In this document: piece after piece, positions 23,894-35,552 of the stretch | Layout of the letters: each line of letters opens with the position of its first letter | Position numbering within the stretch: position 1 is the first letter of the stretch | NCBI GenBank assembly: GCA_019925095.2 | Contig: CM034389.1 | Location: forward strand, 20,323,435-20,387,434 | DNA from: Dendrolimus kikuchii | Lineage: Eukaryota > Arthropoda > Insecta > Lepidoptera > Lasiocampidae | Direction: 5' to 3' | Length of the DNA: 64,000 bases | Position numbers and translations under genes: made by a program | Notes under the pieces: generated by a model | Told to the model about the DNA's origin: nothing | Database searches by the model: none | What the model saw: only the letters and a program-made list of their open reading frames with translations

Positions 23894-26701
23894 CAAATTA
23901 AATAATTTCATTAATTAAAATACCTGTTTTATTCAGAACACATTTATTTGGTCTTTTTTTTTTAAACAATTCAAACTATTTTCCGTACCACTATTCAAAC
24001 AATCACATACACCAAATAACAATCGATTGTGTACACACTCCACTGCAGTTCTTGGCATATAGCGAATGCATGTCCGTTGATACGTGTATCACCAACCATT
24101 ATCACGTGCTTTACTGGCTTACAAGATATGCTTTTAACATTAAATGACAAAACAATTTAATAATATTTTTTACATAATTAACTAATGCCGTAACCCTTAA
24201 CAATCGAAATTTTTTAACCACATTAAAATAATTATTCCACTTAAAATTACAACAATGGCCAACGAAGTGCAGGAAAATCAACAACCCAGTCAATAGTGCG
24301 GAACAAACATCATGATAATATTATATTAAATTACAAATTAAATGGAACAAAGATAAAAGAGTTATAAATAAACTTCTATCATCAGTCAATGGCCTCTGAA
24401 AGGCAACAAAATTTCTTGAGCCGTCATTTAATAACACTCAGCAAGATCAACCTTTAAATGTCTAAATATATGTCTTCCAATAATTTACGTTTATTAAAAA
24501 TAATCCAAACTGTCGGTAAGTTAAACATTTCACTGGACAGTAATTATTTATTTCAATGATTATGTTTATACTTTCATGATCCGCAATTATTACACTTTTT
24601 TTAATAAAATTACTATTAAAATAACACATTTTCACACATCACTAGTAAATCTATCTACAATAAATAAAACGACCTAATCAATCCACGTACACCAATAACA
24701 CATACTTATTATTAAAATTTATATAATGTGTATATGTTGTATTATATATCCTTATATAATTACATCCATTATAATCCTTAAACATCTAGAAGGCAACGCA
24801 TGTATATTACATGTATGCAGGACTAAAAGCACATTATATTTGGTATATTTGTTTCGAACACCCTGTACACGATATCAAAATAGTGTATTTTAATAAAATA
24901 ACAGGCACAATCAGGCAAACTAATAAAATGTGCCTTGTTTGTAATATGGTTGAGATCAATAGATACTCTTTGTTGAAAAGCCAAAAATAGATAAAATACA
25001 TTTTATAATTTTGATATATCTAGTAAATCATACGAAGTATTGTAGTGGATATTATGTCAGTAACAAAAGGCACTGTATAACATTATCCGTTGAAATACTT
25101 GATAATATTTTTTTATTATTACAGAAACTTATTTCTTTGCCATAATTTTTACGTATGAGGAAATAAGCTCAATGTTACTAACTTTGGTCATTCAATGTAT
25201 ATAGTAATTTCGGAATATTTGTAGCATAAATATGAAATATCCAAAAAAACATTTCAAGTACACAAGTAGTTTTCATAAACCTATTATATCTTGAGTATTA
25301 GCTTTGGTTATTTCACGCTTAAATTTTATTGCCTACCTACCTAACGCTATAACAGTTTTATACAACGCAATATCATCGCAAAGAAATATTGAATTATACG
25401 AATATTAAAATACCCCTTTTTATAAAATATTTTATACCTTTATTTAAAATTAAATGATAAATGTATTTCTACAGTGCGCACATTGTGTACTTATACATTA
25501 ATAGCACACTCATTTTCTAGTTATTATAATTTAAATATGAGCAATCTTTAATACCCATTATATGGCGGTCATTATCATTTTAACGACTCAAATCTTACAA
25601 TTTCATTTATAAAATTCAAATTAATAACGTATGTTACTATCATCACGATTATTTTCGCTATAAACAAGGCAAAGAAAACACACGTTTGCACATTCTAATA
25701 TGTATGATAAAAATTTGAGATATGTTTTGTGTGTTTGCCGAATTACTAATATTTTTTTTAGAAAATGTTTTAAAAAACTGGACGTCTTATTATAACACGT
25801 CCTTATCTTTATATCTTCACATGTAAATACATATACACTCATAACAGTAATCACTTTTCCTATTCAGTTTAGAATATAGATATTTTAAAACAAAACATCA
25901 TCATGGAAGAATACCAGAAATGTCAATCACCTAATAAAAAATATATATTTGAATGTTCCTAAATTCCTTCACTCGCTTTTTTGTTGTATTATTATTAAAA
26001 ACATATTCCTTTAGACCAAATTAATAAAATATTTCTTTTATTTTAAAACTTTAATCTAAAAATGTGTTTTAATCAATAAAATGTCAAAAAGCGAGTAATG
26101 ACATGTGACACCATGTTGTAATTAAATATTTAGGAGTTACGGGGTTTTGCTGGGTGATTATCATTCCTAATAATCCTTCTTCCATGGCCATGAATTAATC
26201 AATATTCTTAAATAAACATCAAAAATACTTATAACTATTTTTCACAATAAAACTATATGAATAAATTCAATTGATAACATAACAATATTTTATATATCCC
26301 TTCCACAAAAAATAATACTCATTATGGCTATTCATAAATCAATCATTAATTATTAAAATAATAAAAAAGAACACTAACAAAACATGGAATGATAGAAAAA
26401 AATTAAGTCGAATAAACTTTGAAGAGTAACTAACAATATCATAAAAATATAAAATTCAGATCCAATTTAACTACATATAACATAAACAATTTAAACATGC
26501 ATATTATATCCAATTTCTTTGTTTTGCCATATCACACTATGTACATAATTTGGCTTCATTCTAAAATGGTAAATTAATAGGTAACTTGTAACTACTAAAA
26601 TATTATACTACTTAATGGAATCCTAGGAATGATTAACATGAGACCAATGGGGTGGGTTTACATAAGTTATTACTCTAATACATGGATTGCCTGGTCCAAC
26701 A
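23894..26701. other. AT-rich region between two convergent genes
   Basis: About 2.8 kb of very AT-rich DNA with many AATAAA/TTTATT hexamers, no repeat ends and no coding frame. It may hold a long 3' UTR of the minus-strand gene. Nothing else was recognised. Confidence 0.4.
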
Positions 26702-26707
26702 TTTATT
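26702..26707 (-). promoter_or_regulatory. Candidate polyadenylation signal of the large minus-strand gene
   Basis: TTTATT on + (AATAAA on -) lies about 37 bases after the TGA stop codon at 26744-26746. Many other such hexamers occur farther downstream. Confidence 0.35.
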
Positions 26708-26743
26708 ATGGGACCCAAGGAAACCTGCTTCAAATAAATCACC

Positions 26744-29700
26744 TCAATAGCTATGCTTAAGCCTGATAGTGTATTTCAACTGTCCACTAGAGGGTTTGCT
26801 ATAAGTCGGTTGGGTTATAAAAAATGTTTCATTATTTACAGATTTATACTTATAAAATTTTTCTGCCAAAACAAAAGTATTTTTACGGTGACTGAAAATA
26901 GCCTTTGTTTTTTTCCTAATTGCCATATTGTCTATGAAAGAATTTTTCTCTATAAACACCCATGGTTGCCATTTCCTACCCGTTAAATCAGGATTAAATG
27001 TTTCCTTATTTTTGGTACTGGCATAGTGAGACCCATTTAAGTTCTTTTTAATTACTACTTTAGGTATTGATTTCTTAGGCTTTTTACTTTTTTCTTTGTG
27101 CATTTTAAACTGTATTTCATCTATACTTTTCAACACATCTTCAAATTTAGGTTTGGGTTTTTTTGAAATGTTAAGAGGGCCAGGGTTCGGTGGACCTTGT
27201 TTTAATTCCTCTTTAGATATTTTCAATTGCTTAAATTTCTTTAAACTGTCCTGAGGTAAAGAAATTTTAACTTTAAGATCGCGGATGGTTTCTTTTAAAG
27301 GCGGAATATATTTTTGAGCAGCTTTTGTAATTAATGGTTTTTTGGAATGTAAATTATTATTCGACCTAAATTCATCATTCGTAACTTTAGAACAATTCTT
27401 TTTATCAATTTTCTGTGAACTATACTCACTAATTTGAGATACTATTGAGCCTTTAAAATTGGTTATTTTTAACAATATACTGGAACTTTTTTCTTCTGAT
27501 GTTGTTGATGAGACTTCAGGTGAACTAGAAGTTAAACGATCATTACTTTCCTTACAATGAGAGTATGAGAATACATTATCAATACTAGACTCACATGAAT
27601 GCACTGTATCATCCTGAGTTTTATGATCGATTGTTTTTAATTTTGTAACAATTCCTTCATCTTTGTCTCTTTCATTATTATCAATAGGACTTTCATATCC
27701 TTGAAAACTTTGTGGGGATGGAAAATAGCCTGTGTTATGTGGAGAAATAGAGCAGAAAACCATTTCATTATTATAGCTTAATGAAAAAGGTGACCCTTCT
27801 TGGCTATTTGTTTCTGACAAAACTCTTTCGAGGGACTCTCTATCATAGTACCTATCGCAATGTTCAGATCCTTGAGATTCTCTATGGATTAATGTTTTAT
27901 TGACATCCATTTGAGGAGTATTGTATAATGTTTCAACAAGTTCTGCATCGTTTTGACACAGTTTATCACCGTAAATATGTTTGACTATATCTGTGTGTTC
28001 ATTAGCATGCAAACAGATAGTTTCAGGTTCCTCATAATCTGATGTACAATCAGGAGAGTTTGCGCTTATTATAATATTTTCTGCTATATCCTCGCTTACT
28101 ATAGTCTCTACACAAGCAACATCTTCGACCCACGGTGCTTCAGTTGATTTATCTTGGTCGCATTCCATAACATAGGATTCAGTATATTCACAAATATTAT
28201 TATCCTGGACTTCTGCTGGGGTTATTTCCATAACTGAATCTGTGTTAAGTATGGAGCTATTAGGACTGTCCGAAATTAAATCTTCAGGTATTTCAGTATA
28301 GCACATTTTGCAGTCACTATCCTCCTCGGCAATACCGCAATCATTATCCTCCTCGGCAATAACGCAATCATTATCAATAAGGATACAGAAGGAAACATTT
28401 TCTTCAGTGTAAGTAGAAGATATAGAATATCTTCTATTAATATTAATAACATTATTATAATTTTCCACGACTACATTAGACTTAATTAAATTATCATTAA
28501 GCTTTTTACGTTTAAATGTCCATGTATTTGGAATGTTATTAGTTGATTTGTCTTTGAAATCCTCACTAAAGCTATACAAAGCAGAGTCTGATAGTGATCT
28601 TTTTAGAGAATGTCGAGAAACTTCTTCTAATTCGCATATAACGCCATCTCCTACATTCTTTTCCGCGCATTTTTCTTCATCATTTTGATCCTGAACTTCT
28701 TCTACTAATTCTAAAATATTGGTATATTTAATATCGATTATTTCCTTATCATCATCATCATCCTTAAATTCTATGTTTGAAATTATTTCATGTTCCGTTT
28801 CCAAAGTTATCTTTTCTGAAATTAGATCGTTCTCTTTGCTTTCATTTAAGTTAATATTTATATCACCTACATCGGTATCTCCTATTGTTGACGTCTTCCG
28901 ACTTTTTTCTATCTCTTCATTTTCAATTTCTAATGATTCTTGTAGTTTTTCGATGTAGTCAACATTTTGCTCTGACTTCGAATACAATTTAAAGTCTGAC
29001 CCAGCACATGGCGATAAACTGTAGTCAGAAGAATCATAATCAACAAGCCGTGAACTTTCGGAAACATCCGTGTTTGATGATTTTTTTGCAGTACAATTTT
29101 TATAACTCTGATCTTCAGTCCCAATATTTTTTGTCTTAAAAGACGAATTACCGCATTCTAACAAAACAGCACCCTTTTCATGACCATCATCAAAAAACGA
29201 AGATTTCAACAATATATTGCAACTATTATATTTACCTTCACTAAAAGTTAGTAATTTTTGAATATATGGGGAAAAAAGATTTTTTCTAAAGCATATTTCG
29301 CGAGTGAAATTATAGTTGCATTCAACAGGTGTATTGTTTTCATTTGTTACTATTAATTTAGGGGTACAGCTATGTAAGCTATCACCGTCGCTCATGACTG
29401 CCTGAAGAATATCTACAGAGTTAAGAGAAATCATACTATCATCATTTTTCAAAGATTTGAAGGCGCTACTGATTTCCGATTGATTGTTCAACTGCTGTAT
29501 ATTTCCTTCATATTTTATGTTGCTACTGAAGATATACTCATTTATTATACCATTATTTTGAGAAATTACATTTTCACTAAATCCACTTTCACTCAATAAA
29601 ACATCTTTATTGTGAGCTTGTGAGTTGTCTAAAGGATTATCTAAATGACAGGTACTCTGTCCTGTATTTTCAATACTTTCTGTTGCACCTTTAACCACAT

Positions 29701-32700
29701 TATCAGATATTGAAACTTCTTTATGGAGCATGCCACTTTCAGAGAAAGATTTGTTGAGGTTAGTAAATTCTATTATATTACTTAGATAATTTATCTCACT
29801 GTGGACAACATTTTCTTTGATATTCATTGGACATTTTTCAGTTTCTGTAAATGATACAGTATGTTCGATATTATTTTCATTACCTGCACTATTTAATGAT
29901 AAAGTTTTCTCATTACAGTTTACTTTATTTTCCACACAATGTTTTTGTTTAATTAGACATTTTTCATTTCTATGCCATTTGGTGTCATCTTCAGAACATT
30001 TATCATCGTTATCATTTATCATTTTTTTGAGGTCAGAAACCACTTTTCCTAAATTTACAACATTTGAAACTTCGGAAACATCAATTTCATTATGATGTTT
30101 ATTTTTGAATGAAAATTGGTCACAATGACCTTCCATAATAATTTCTTTCTGTTCAGACTTAATTTCTTGATTGAAATTCAAAATATCAGAATCGACCGGA
30201 ACTTTAAATTGACCTAAACTTACTTTCTTATCAATTAATTGGAAACTCTGACTTTCTTTTTGAATTTGTTGTGGTTCAAAAACCCTATCTGGACATGATT
30301 TGACACCATAAACCACAGGACTTGTAGTTGTTATGCCATCACATTGTATATCTGGACCTTCAACACATATTTCTTTTAGTCCACTAGCAGATTTTTGCTC
30401 AAAGTCCATAGTATAAGTCATTCCAGGATGTCGATGTTGAATTCCATCTTCATTGTCATTTGTATTATCTACACTATCCTTCTCAGTATCTGTTATAAGC
30501 AGATTGGAAATCACTTCTTTTTCACAACCCACAGCCACATCTCTTTCTTTATCATTAACAATTATATCATCAGAATGTTCATTCTCATCTTGAATTTTAC
30601 CTCCCCCTAGTTCCAAGATAGAATCATGTTGAAATATCATAGTACCAGATATTTCGGCAGTTTGACTAATACTCTCATTGATATAAGATTTTTCTGCATA
30701 GTTTTGTTTACTAAATTCTGGCAATTCCGAAATAAATTCTTTTTCTGAAGTTTCAAGTACAGGAAGGAACATTTCAGAATCTTTATTAGTTTCACTTGTA
30801 TCAGCATTTGCCTTCGTGTCAACACATTTTTTAATAAGGCAAATTTCATTTGTACTATTATTATCTTCAATTTTGATGTGTTCTTCACCATTGAATTCAT
30901 TATTAATTTTTTTTAACTTCGGAAAATCTTCAAGTTCCGAATATAAAATATCGGACATTTGAATATGTGCTTTATGGTCAAATTTCTCGTTTGTGGTGAG
31001 AAATGATTCAGGTATAGAAAATTCACTATCAATTTTAGTTGTGTCACATTTGGTAATAACTATTTCTTCATTCTTATTAGCAACTTTAACATCTAATGCT
31101 TGGCTTACTTCTGCTGTTTTCTCCTCAGAAATATGACAATTAACATTTTCAGTAGTATTTAATGAATTTCTTGTGGGTACTTTATCTTTCATGATTAAGG
31201 ATTTTATTGATTCATTATATAAAGTTGAAGGTGTACAACTGCGTTCTTCTTCTTCACAAAATTCTGATGATAGACATGTATCTTGTTTTTTATTTGTAGG
31301 AAGTACATTTTTTTCACAGTTATTTATTGGCGAAGTTACATTATTTTCTGCTGGAATATCATTTGAAGATTCTTTGTCCATTTGCAAGTAGTTAATATCA
31401 CTGTTTTTATGAAAACTAAAGTCTATAGCCAAGTCAGCAGAACTGTTTTTATCTTCATTATTATGACTCCCTTTTTTGTCGGTAGTACCTGCATTATTTT
31501 GAATAGTATCACTTTGTGTTATTTCAATTTTGTCACATTGTGAAGTAAGATTCATAGGTGAAAATTGATTCTCATCAAGCAATTTTACTACCGGAAAATG
31601 CTCAGCACTCTCTTCTAAATTCTTTATATTTTCAGGGTTTTTGATTATGACACTATCAGTTCTTATAACTGTAGGTAGAAAACCTTCATCATTACTTTCC
31701 AACCCATTACCTTTATTTTTTCGATATTTACTTAGTTTTGGATATTGTTTTTCATATTCATCAATATAATTTGGTAATTTATACTCTGTATCTTTCTTAT
31801 CCTTTACTTGATTCCGGCCTGCCATAATGAATTGTGCATTGTCATTTACAACAGACTGCATATTTACAGTCTCACTTTTATTTGCATTAATAAATTGTTG
31901 ATTAACTTCAGGGAAATTTAATTCAATATCATTGTCTAATCTAGGAAGAGATGCTAAACATACACCAGAATTGCTTTCTAAATCTTGTAAACTGTAATTA
32001 GTTTTCAAAGATTCTAAAGAATCAGGATACTGAGCGTTGGCCAATTTACAACTTGGTGTTTTGATATGTTCACCTATCACTATGTGATTTTGATTTTTTA
32101 TTATATTAGAAGTATCCATATTTTCATCTAATTTCATTATTGGTGATTTAGTATTTACTAAGCTTGATAGTGGATTTGTTACTTTTTCTATAGCCCTTTC
32201 ATTTAAGACATTTTGTATGGGAGCTGCTAACTCTACATTTAACATTTTGGGACTACATGGCCTTATCTCAAAATTACAGCCAACTTCTTTATGAATAACT
32301 GATTGGCTTATTTTGGCTTCAACATCCAGTGGAGACAATGATCTTGACAACATAGCTGGTGTTTGTCTTGCAAAGTTGGGTTTAACAGCCATTGTATTTT
32401 CTTTAGAGGTATTTGCTTTATAGTAATTCATATTTGATGATTCAATAACTTCTTCAAATTGATTCAGCAGTTCAATGCTATTATAACCTTTAATATTTTC
32501 TGGCAACTTTGATACTGTCTGGATATGTTCATATTTGCTAAGATCTTCACTAGATACATTAACTAATCCAAGAACATAAAGTTGCTCATGATTGTTTCGA
32601 GAGTCATGAGATCTAGATAAAGGATGAGAGTCTGAGATAGAATGTACTATGGTTTCTTTACTTGTGTTATTTTTATCATTTTCATCATCACCTTCATTCC

Positions 32701-34423
32701 ACATTTCTAGGAATTGTCGAACATTAATTTGCTTCTTATCTTTAGAACCTAAATTACTGCTTGGATATTCTTGCTTAGGCATCATGGGAGATGTTCTTAA
32801 AATAGGTCTATACCTAGGATCATAATATCGTCTATAATATTCATTATTTCTATAAATTGCTGAGTCTATGCTTTTTATGCTAGCTCCAGAAGTTTGGCTC
32901 ACATAGCCACAATCTTCATGCAAAGTACTATGAGTATGAGTTGTATCATTACTGGCATTAGAATTAGTAGGAGAAATTGGGATTCCCCCTGGTGAAAAAT
33001 GTGGCAAACGATGTGTAATAGGATTCATTACATTTAATAAGGGATCCATATTTCTCATACTGTTAGCATATTCACAATTCTTGATTGGTAAACTATCTTT
33101 CTTATAATATGTATGAGGTGGAATTGAATGCACATTTATTGAAGGATAATTTGGCAAAACCATTTGATTATTTATTGAGTGAAGTCTCATTTCATTAGTG
33201 AATACATTTTCTGATGCAGGATATCCTTTTAATCTAGAATTTTCATATTCAACATAAACATTACTATTAGCATCATAAGGTGGTTTATTAGAAACAGGCA
33301 TTTTAGGTGCACTTTCACCAAGATAAGATGGCAACTTGCCCTGCGGACAGTTTGCAATGATTGAACCATAAGGAGGGTGAATTACTGGATTGCGAAAAGG
33401 TAAATTATAGTTGGCTGGTGGTATAGCTCTATGGTATCCGTCCATGATAGGTTCACTCATTCTACTTTCCAAACCTTTCAAAGGGGTATATGCAGGGTAT
33501 GGATGAGTGGACATTGATTTGTGTATATCATATTTATGAGGTGGGACTGGAGCAGGATAAAAGGGACTTGAATAATTACCAATAAATTCATACCTTGGTT
33601 GTGTATATCGGTCTTTGACATTTGGATAGGGCTTGTACCGAATACTTGCATCTTGGTAGTAGGGGTCAGGGTAAACATAACCCGGTTCTTCTTGGGTAGT
33701 CCTCTGAGGCCTAGAAATGGGTACATGTCTTGGCCCTGCACAGTTAGAATATTCAGGATATTGGTATAACTCTGAGGCACCATAACCTCTTTGTGGACGA
33801 ACACTAAAACAACCAGGTGTCCAGCCTTGAGGTGCAGGTTGTGGGTACTGTGGGTTCATATTAGACACACATGTTTCTATATTCCTAACAGATTTTTGGT
33901 CATTTGGTGTATTATTAATAGTATAAGGCACTTCACAATACTTGTTATCAGGGACTACATTTAACTTTATGCTATGTTTAGAAGGCAATGAACCGCTTCG
34001 GTCTGATATTTGGCTAAAGTCTTCATTAACTTTAACACTACTGTAAGTAGGGGGCACCATTATTCGCTGCATATTCTCTTGATATGTCTGACGCGGTGAG
34101 ATATTTCTTGTTTGGTTTTGGTACTCAGCTATTTTACTGGGGTAGTCAGGTGGTCGTCGGTAGCCATTGCTAAGGAATGGCCAAGGCTCGACGGAGGCCT
34201 TTTTAACATAAGCGTCAGTAGTGGACGGTGGTATTACCCGGTCGGGGCCGATGACGGCACAAGGCCGTGCCACCGGCGAGTCCAATTTACTCGATGAACT
34301 AGATCCGATATCTTGATAGGACTTGGTTTTTGTACATTGTATCGAGGTGCCACTTGGGCCGTACTTGCCATCGTTGTTGCGTTCGCTCAAAGTAGAATCG
34401 GTTCGCAAATCTTTAGCATCCAT
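26744..34423 (-). CDS. Unrecognised very large disordered protein, 2559 residues, single coding exon
   Basis: The frame starts at the first in-frame ATG (34423, MDAKDLRTDS; an in-frame stop lies upstream at 34460-34462) and ends at TGA 26744-26746 after LRLKHSY. I do not recognise the family. Residues ~60-600 are rich in Pro, Tyr, Asn and Ser, with many YP and PP pairs. A short ordered-looking block (VRQFLEMWNEGDDEND, then LYVLGLVNV and ELLNQFEEVI) lies near residues 580-680. Residues ~700-2300 are Asn/Ser/Glu/Ile-rich and low in complexity. LKRSLSDSALYSFSEDF and FKRKKLND near residues 1940-1970 look like a phospho-site cluster and a nuclear localisation signal. The last ~190 residues are Lys-rich (KSKKPKKSIPK), then GRKWQPWVFIEKNSF to the end, which looks like a folded domain. 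No membrane segment or signal peptide. A nuclear role is an inference. Opposite-strand frames inside it are shadows. Confidence 0.85.
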   Translation of the reverse strand: MDAKDLRTDSTLSERNNDGKYGPSGTSIQCTKTKSYQDIGSSSSSKLDSPVARPCAVIGPDRVIPPSTTDAYVKKASVEPWPFLSNGYRRPPDYPSKIAEYQNQTRNISPRQTYQENMQRIMVPPTYSSVKVNEDFSQISDRSGSLPSKHSIKLNVVPDNKYCEVPYTINNTPNDQKSVRNIETCVSNMNPQYPQPAPQGWTPGCFSVRPQRGYGASELYQYPEYSNCAGPRHVPISRPQRTTQEEPGYVYPDPYYQDASIRYKPYPNVKDRYTQPRYEFIGNYSSPFYPAPVPPHKYDIHKSMSTHPYPAYTPLKGLESRMSEPIMDGYHRAIPPANYNLPFRNPVIHPPYGSIIANCPQGKLPSYLGESAPKMPVSNKPPYDANSNVYVEYENSRLKGYPASENVFTNEMRLHSINNQMVLPNYPSINVHSIPPHTYYKKDSLPIKNCEYANSMRNMDPLLNVMNPITHRLPHFSPGGIPISPTNSNASNDTTHTHSTLHEDCGYVSQTSGASIKSIDSAIYRNNEYYRRYYDPRYRPILRTSPMMPKQEYPSSNLGSKDKKQINVRQFLEMWNEGDDENDKNNTSKETIVHSISDSHPLSRSHDSRNNHEQLYVLGLVNVSSEDLSKYEHIQTVSKLPENIKGYNSIELLNQFEEVIESSNMNYYKANTSKENTMAVKPNFARQTPAMLSRSLSPLDVEAKISQSVIHKEVGCNFEIRPCSPKMLNVELAAPIQNVLNERAIEKVTNPLSSLVNTKSPIMKLDENMDTSNIIKNQNHIVIGEHIKTPSCKLANAQYPDSLESLKTNYSLQDLESNSGVCLASLPRLDNDIELNFPEVNQQFINANKSETVNMQSVVNDNAQFIMAGRNQVKDKKDTEYKLPNYIDEYEKQYPKLSKYRKNKGNGLESNDEGFLPTVIRTDSVIIKNPENIKNLEESAEHFPVVKLLDENQFSPMNLTSQCDKIEITQSDTIQNNAGTTDKKGSHNNEDKNSSADLAIDFSFHKNSDINYLQMDKESSNDIPAENNVTSPINNCEKNVLPTNKKQDTCLSSEFCEEEERSCTPSTLYNESIKSLIMKDKVPTRNSLNTTENVNCHISEEKTAEVSQALDVKVANKNEEIVITKCDTTKIDSEFSIPESFLTTNEKFDHKAHIQMSDILYSELEDFPKLKKINNEFNGEEHIKIEDNNSTNEICLIKKCVDTKANADTSETNKDSEMFLPVLETSEKEFISELPEFSKQNYAEKSYINESISQTAEISGTMIFQHDSILELGGGKIQDENEHSDDIIVNDKERDVAVGCEKEVISNLLITDTEKDSVDNTNDNEDGIQHRHPGMTYTMDFEQKSASGLKEICVEGPDIQCDGITTTSPVVYGVKSCPDRVFEPQQIQKESQSFQLIDKKVSLGQFKVPVDSDILNFNQEIKSEQKEIIMEGHCDQFSFKNKHHNEIDVSEVSNVVNLGKVVSDLKKMINDNDDKCSEDDTKWHRNEKCLIKQKHCVENKVNCNEKTLSLNSAGNENNIEHTVSFTETEKCPMNIKENVVHSEINYLSNIIEFTNLNKSFSESGMLHKEVSISDNVVKGATESIENTGQSTCHLDNPLDNSQAHNKDVLLSESGFSENVISQNNGIINEYIFSSNIKYEGNIQQLNNQSEISSAFKSLKNDDSMISLNSVDILQAVMSDGDSLHSCTPKLIVTNENNTPVECNYNFTREICFRKNLFSPYIQKLLTFSEGKYNSCNILLKSSFFDDGHEKGAVLLECGNSSFKTKNIGTEDQSYKNCTAKKSSNTDVSESSRLVDYDSSDYSLSPCAGSDFKLYSKSEQNVDYIEKLQESLEIENEEIEKSRKTSTIGDTDVGDININLNESKENDLISEKITLETEHEIISNIEFKDDDDDKEIIDIKYTNILELVEEVQDQNDEEKCAEKNVGDGVICELEEVSRHSLKRSLSDSALYSFSEDFKDKSTNNIPNTWTFKRKKLNDNLIKSNVVVENYNNVININRRYSISSTYTEENVSFCILIDNDCVIAEEDNDCGIAEEDSDCKMCYTEIPEDLISDSPNSSILNTDSVMEITPAEVQDNNICEYTESYVMECDQDKSTEAPWVEDVACVETIVSEDIAENIIISANSPDCTSDYEEPETICLHANEHTDIVKHIYGDKLCQNDAELVETLYNTPQMDVNKTLIHRESQGSEHCDRYYDRESLERVLSETNSQEGSPFSLSYNNEMVFCSISPHNTGYFPSPQSFQGYESPIDNNERDKDEGIVTKLKTIDHKTQDDTVHSCESSIDNVFSYSHCKESNDRLTSSSPEVSSTTSEEKSSSILLKITNFKGSIVSQISEYSSQKIDKKNCSKVTNDEFRSNNNLHSKKPLITKAAQKYIPPLKETIRDLKVKISLPQDSLKKFKQLKISKEELKQGPPNPGPLNISKKPKPKFEDVLKSIDEIQFKMHKEKSKKPKKSIPKVVIKKNLNGSHYASTKNKETFNPDLTGRKWQPWVFIEKNSFIDNMAIRKKTKAIFSHRKNTFVLAEKFYKYKSVNNETFFITQPTYSKPSSGQLKYTIRLKHSY
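28315..28375 (-). repeat. 27-bp tandem duplication within the large CDS
   Basis: Two adjacent units, 28315-28341 and 28342-28368, plus a partial third, differ at two bases. They encode repeated AEEDNDC/AEEDSDC-type nonamers in frame, a recent length change in an acidic part of the protein. Confidence 0.85.
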
Positions 34424-34449
34424 GGCAACGGACACTTCGGCACACGCTC

Positions 34450-34536
34450 TTACTTGATTTTAGCATAGTTCAGTTTTGTAAGTGAAAAATACTCCACAAG
34501 ACTCCGCGACCAGGTGATCCAAAACACTTGTAGCAT
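34450..34536 (-). CDS. Upstream ORF in the 5' UTR of the large gene (28 codons)
   Basis: If the inferred acceptor at 34538 is used, the second exon begins T then ATG (34536) and reads MLQVFWITWSRSLV... to TAA at 34450-34452, 26 bases before the main ATG and in a different frame. It would be met first by scanning ribosomes and could dampen translation of the main frame. It depends on the splice model; no sign of protein-level conservation can be judged here. Confidence 0.35.
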   Translation of the reverse strand: MLQVFWITWSRSLVEYFSLTKLNYAKIK

Positions 34537-34537
34537 A

Positions 34538-34660
34538 CTGAAATATAAACAAAATATTTTAGTCAACTTGACAAATGTCAAAACACTGCCACATAGGCCT
34601 AATTTCAAACTGAACTTTAATCCGAAAACAGAATTCCGTAATTCTATATGGTAAATTTAC
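34538..34660 (-). other. Inferred 5' UTR intron of the large gene
   Basis: On the minus strand a donor ACACAG|GTAAAT (exon ends 34661) and an acceptor TTATATTTCAG| (exon resumes 34537) define a 123-base intron with a T-rich stretch before the AG. Exon 1 would then be non-coding and start somewhere near 34700-34760. Inference from splice motifs only. Confidence 0.5.
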
Positions 34661-34761
34661 CTGTGTTGTTTTTGATAATAAATGAAACATCAATAATATT
34701 TCCACGGAAACACCGATTTAATACGTCCACTTCATGTCGTCCATTTGTAATATTGCTAACA

Positions 34762-35519
34762 CAAAAAATTATCCAGTGTATTTAAGTTATTATATTAGGA
34801 AAAAGTAAGTAACAAGTTATTGTTGTTGCATAAAAATTTAATATTAATTAATAATTTAATTACTAAGTAACATTTTACAAAATAATATTATTACAAAATA
34901 CCGTAGTTGTGTTTTAAATTAACTTTTAGTCGAATATACGAAATAATACAAATAATACACTAAGTTTTTATAACTATATTTTTCCCACCTGATAAGGTAA
35001 TAAAATTTAAAGTTATAAAAACTCGTAGCCAAACGAAAACGTGGACTATTTTTGTTCACCCAAATTTTTTTTTAAAGTATTAGGCCGTCAAAAACGGCAT
35101 AATGGATTTAGTTTAAATTATTATTTTAGTCAAAGTACATTTTAATTTCCACTTTCCTGATTTTAAGAAAAATTCCTCTATAGTTCAAAAGTTACGGAGA
35201 GGACTAATTTTCTATGACTTTGAAAATAAATATCTTGCCACCAACTGACTTATCTCAAAAGTTATTAAGGAATACAATTTTTATTGAAGACTCTTTAACG
35301 ATACCCTGCATGCCTTAATGCAGTATAACATTTTATTTTCATCCTTTATTTGCATATATGATGGACACTTTTAATAATTTTTTTATACGGACCTTTCATT
35401 AGATGGACTTAGCAGTTTCTCAGAAAATTATTACAAGAGATACAAATACAAAAGATTCTTCAGAATCACCAGAAAAATACATTTTTTGGTGAGATGACTA
35501 CGCAATCTAACAAAAATTA
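34762..35519. other. Intergenic AT-rich stretch
   Basis: Upstream of the large minus-strand gene. It contains the palindrome CCGTCAAAAACGG near 35085. No exon or repeat end was recognised. Confidence 0.35.
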
Positions 35520-35524
35520 TGAAA

Positions 35525-35552
35525 CAGCGTGTTATTTCTGAATAACACGCTG
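35525..35552. repeat. Perfect 12-bp hairpin with 4-base loop
   Basis: CAGCGTGTTATT (35525-35536), loop TCTG, AATAACACGCTG (35541-35552). The right arm of the large element carries only the outer part of this sequence, so the hairpin appears to be a local change on the left side. Confidence 0.85.

Noticed and set aside
33478..33804. Second open frame overlapping the giant gene on the same strand
   Set aside because: It is a shadow frame of the 2559-residue coding exon; the composition of the main frame and its unbroken length decide against it.
34424..34435. Upstream GTG start adding four residues to the giant protein
   Set aside because: GTG is not a usual start in insects and an ATG follows directly at 34423.
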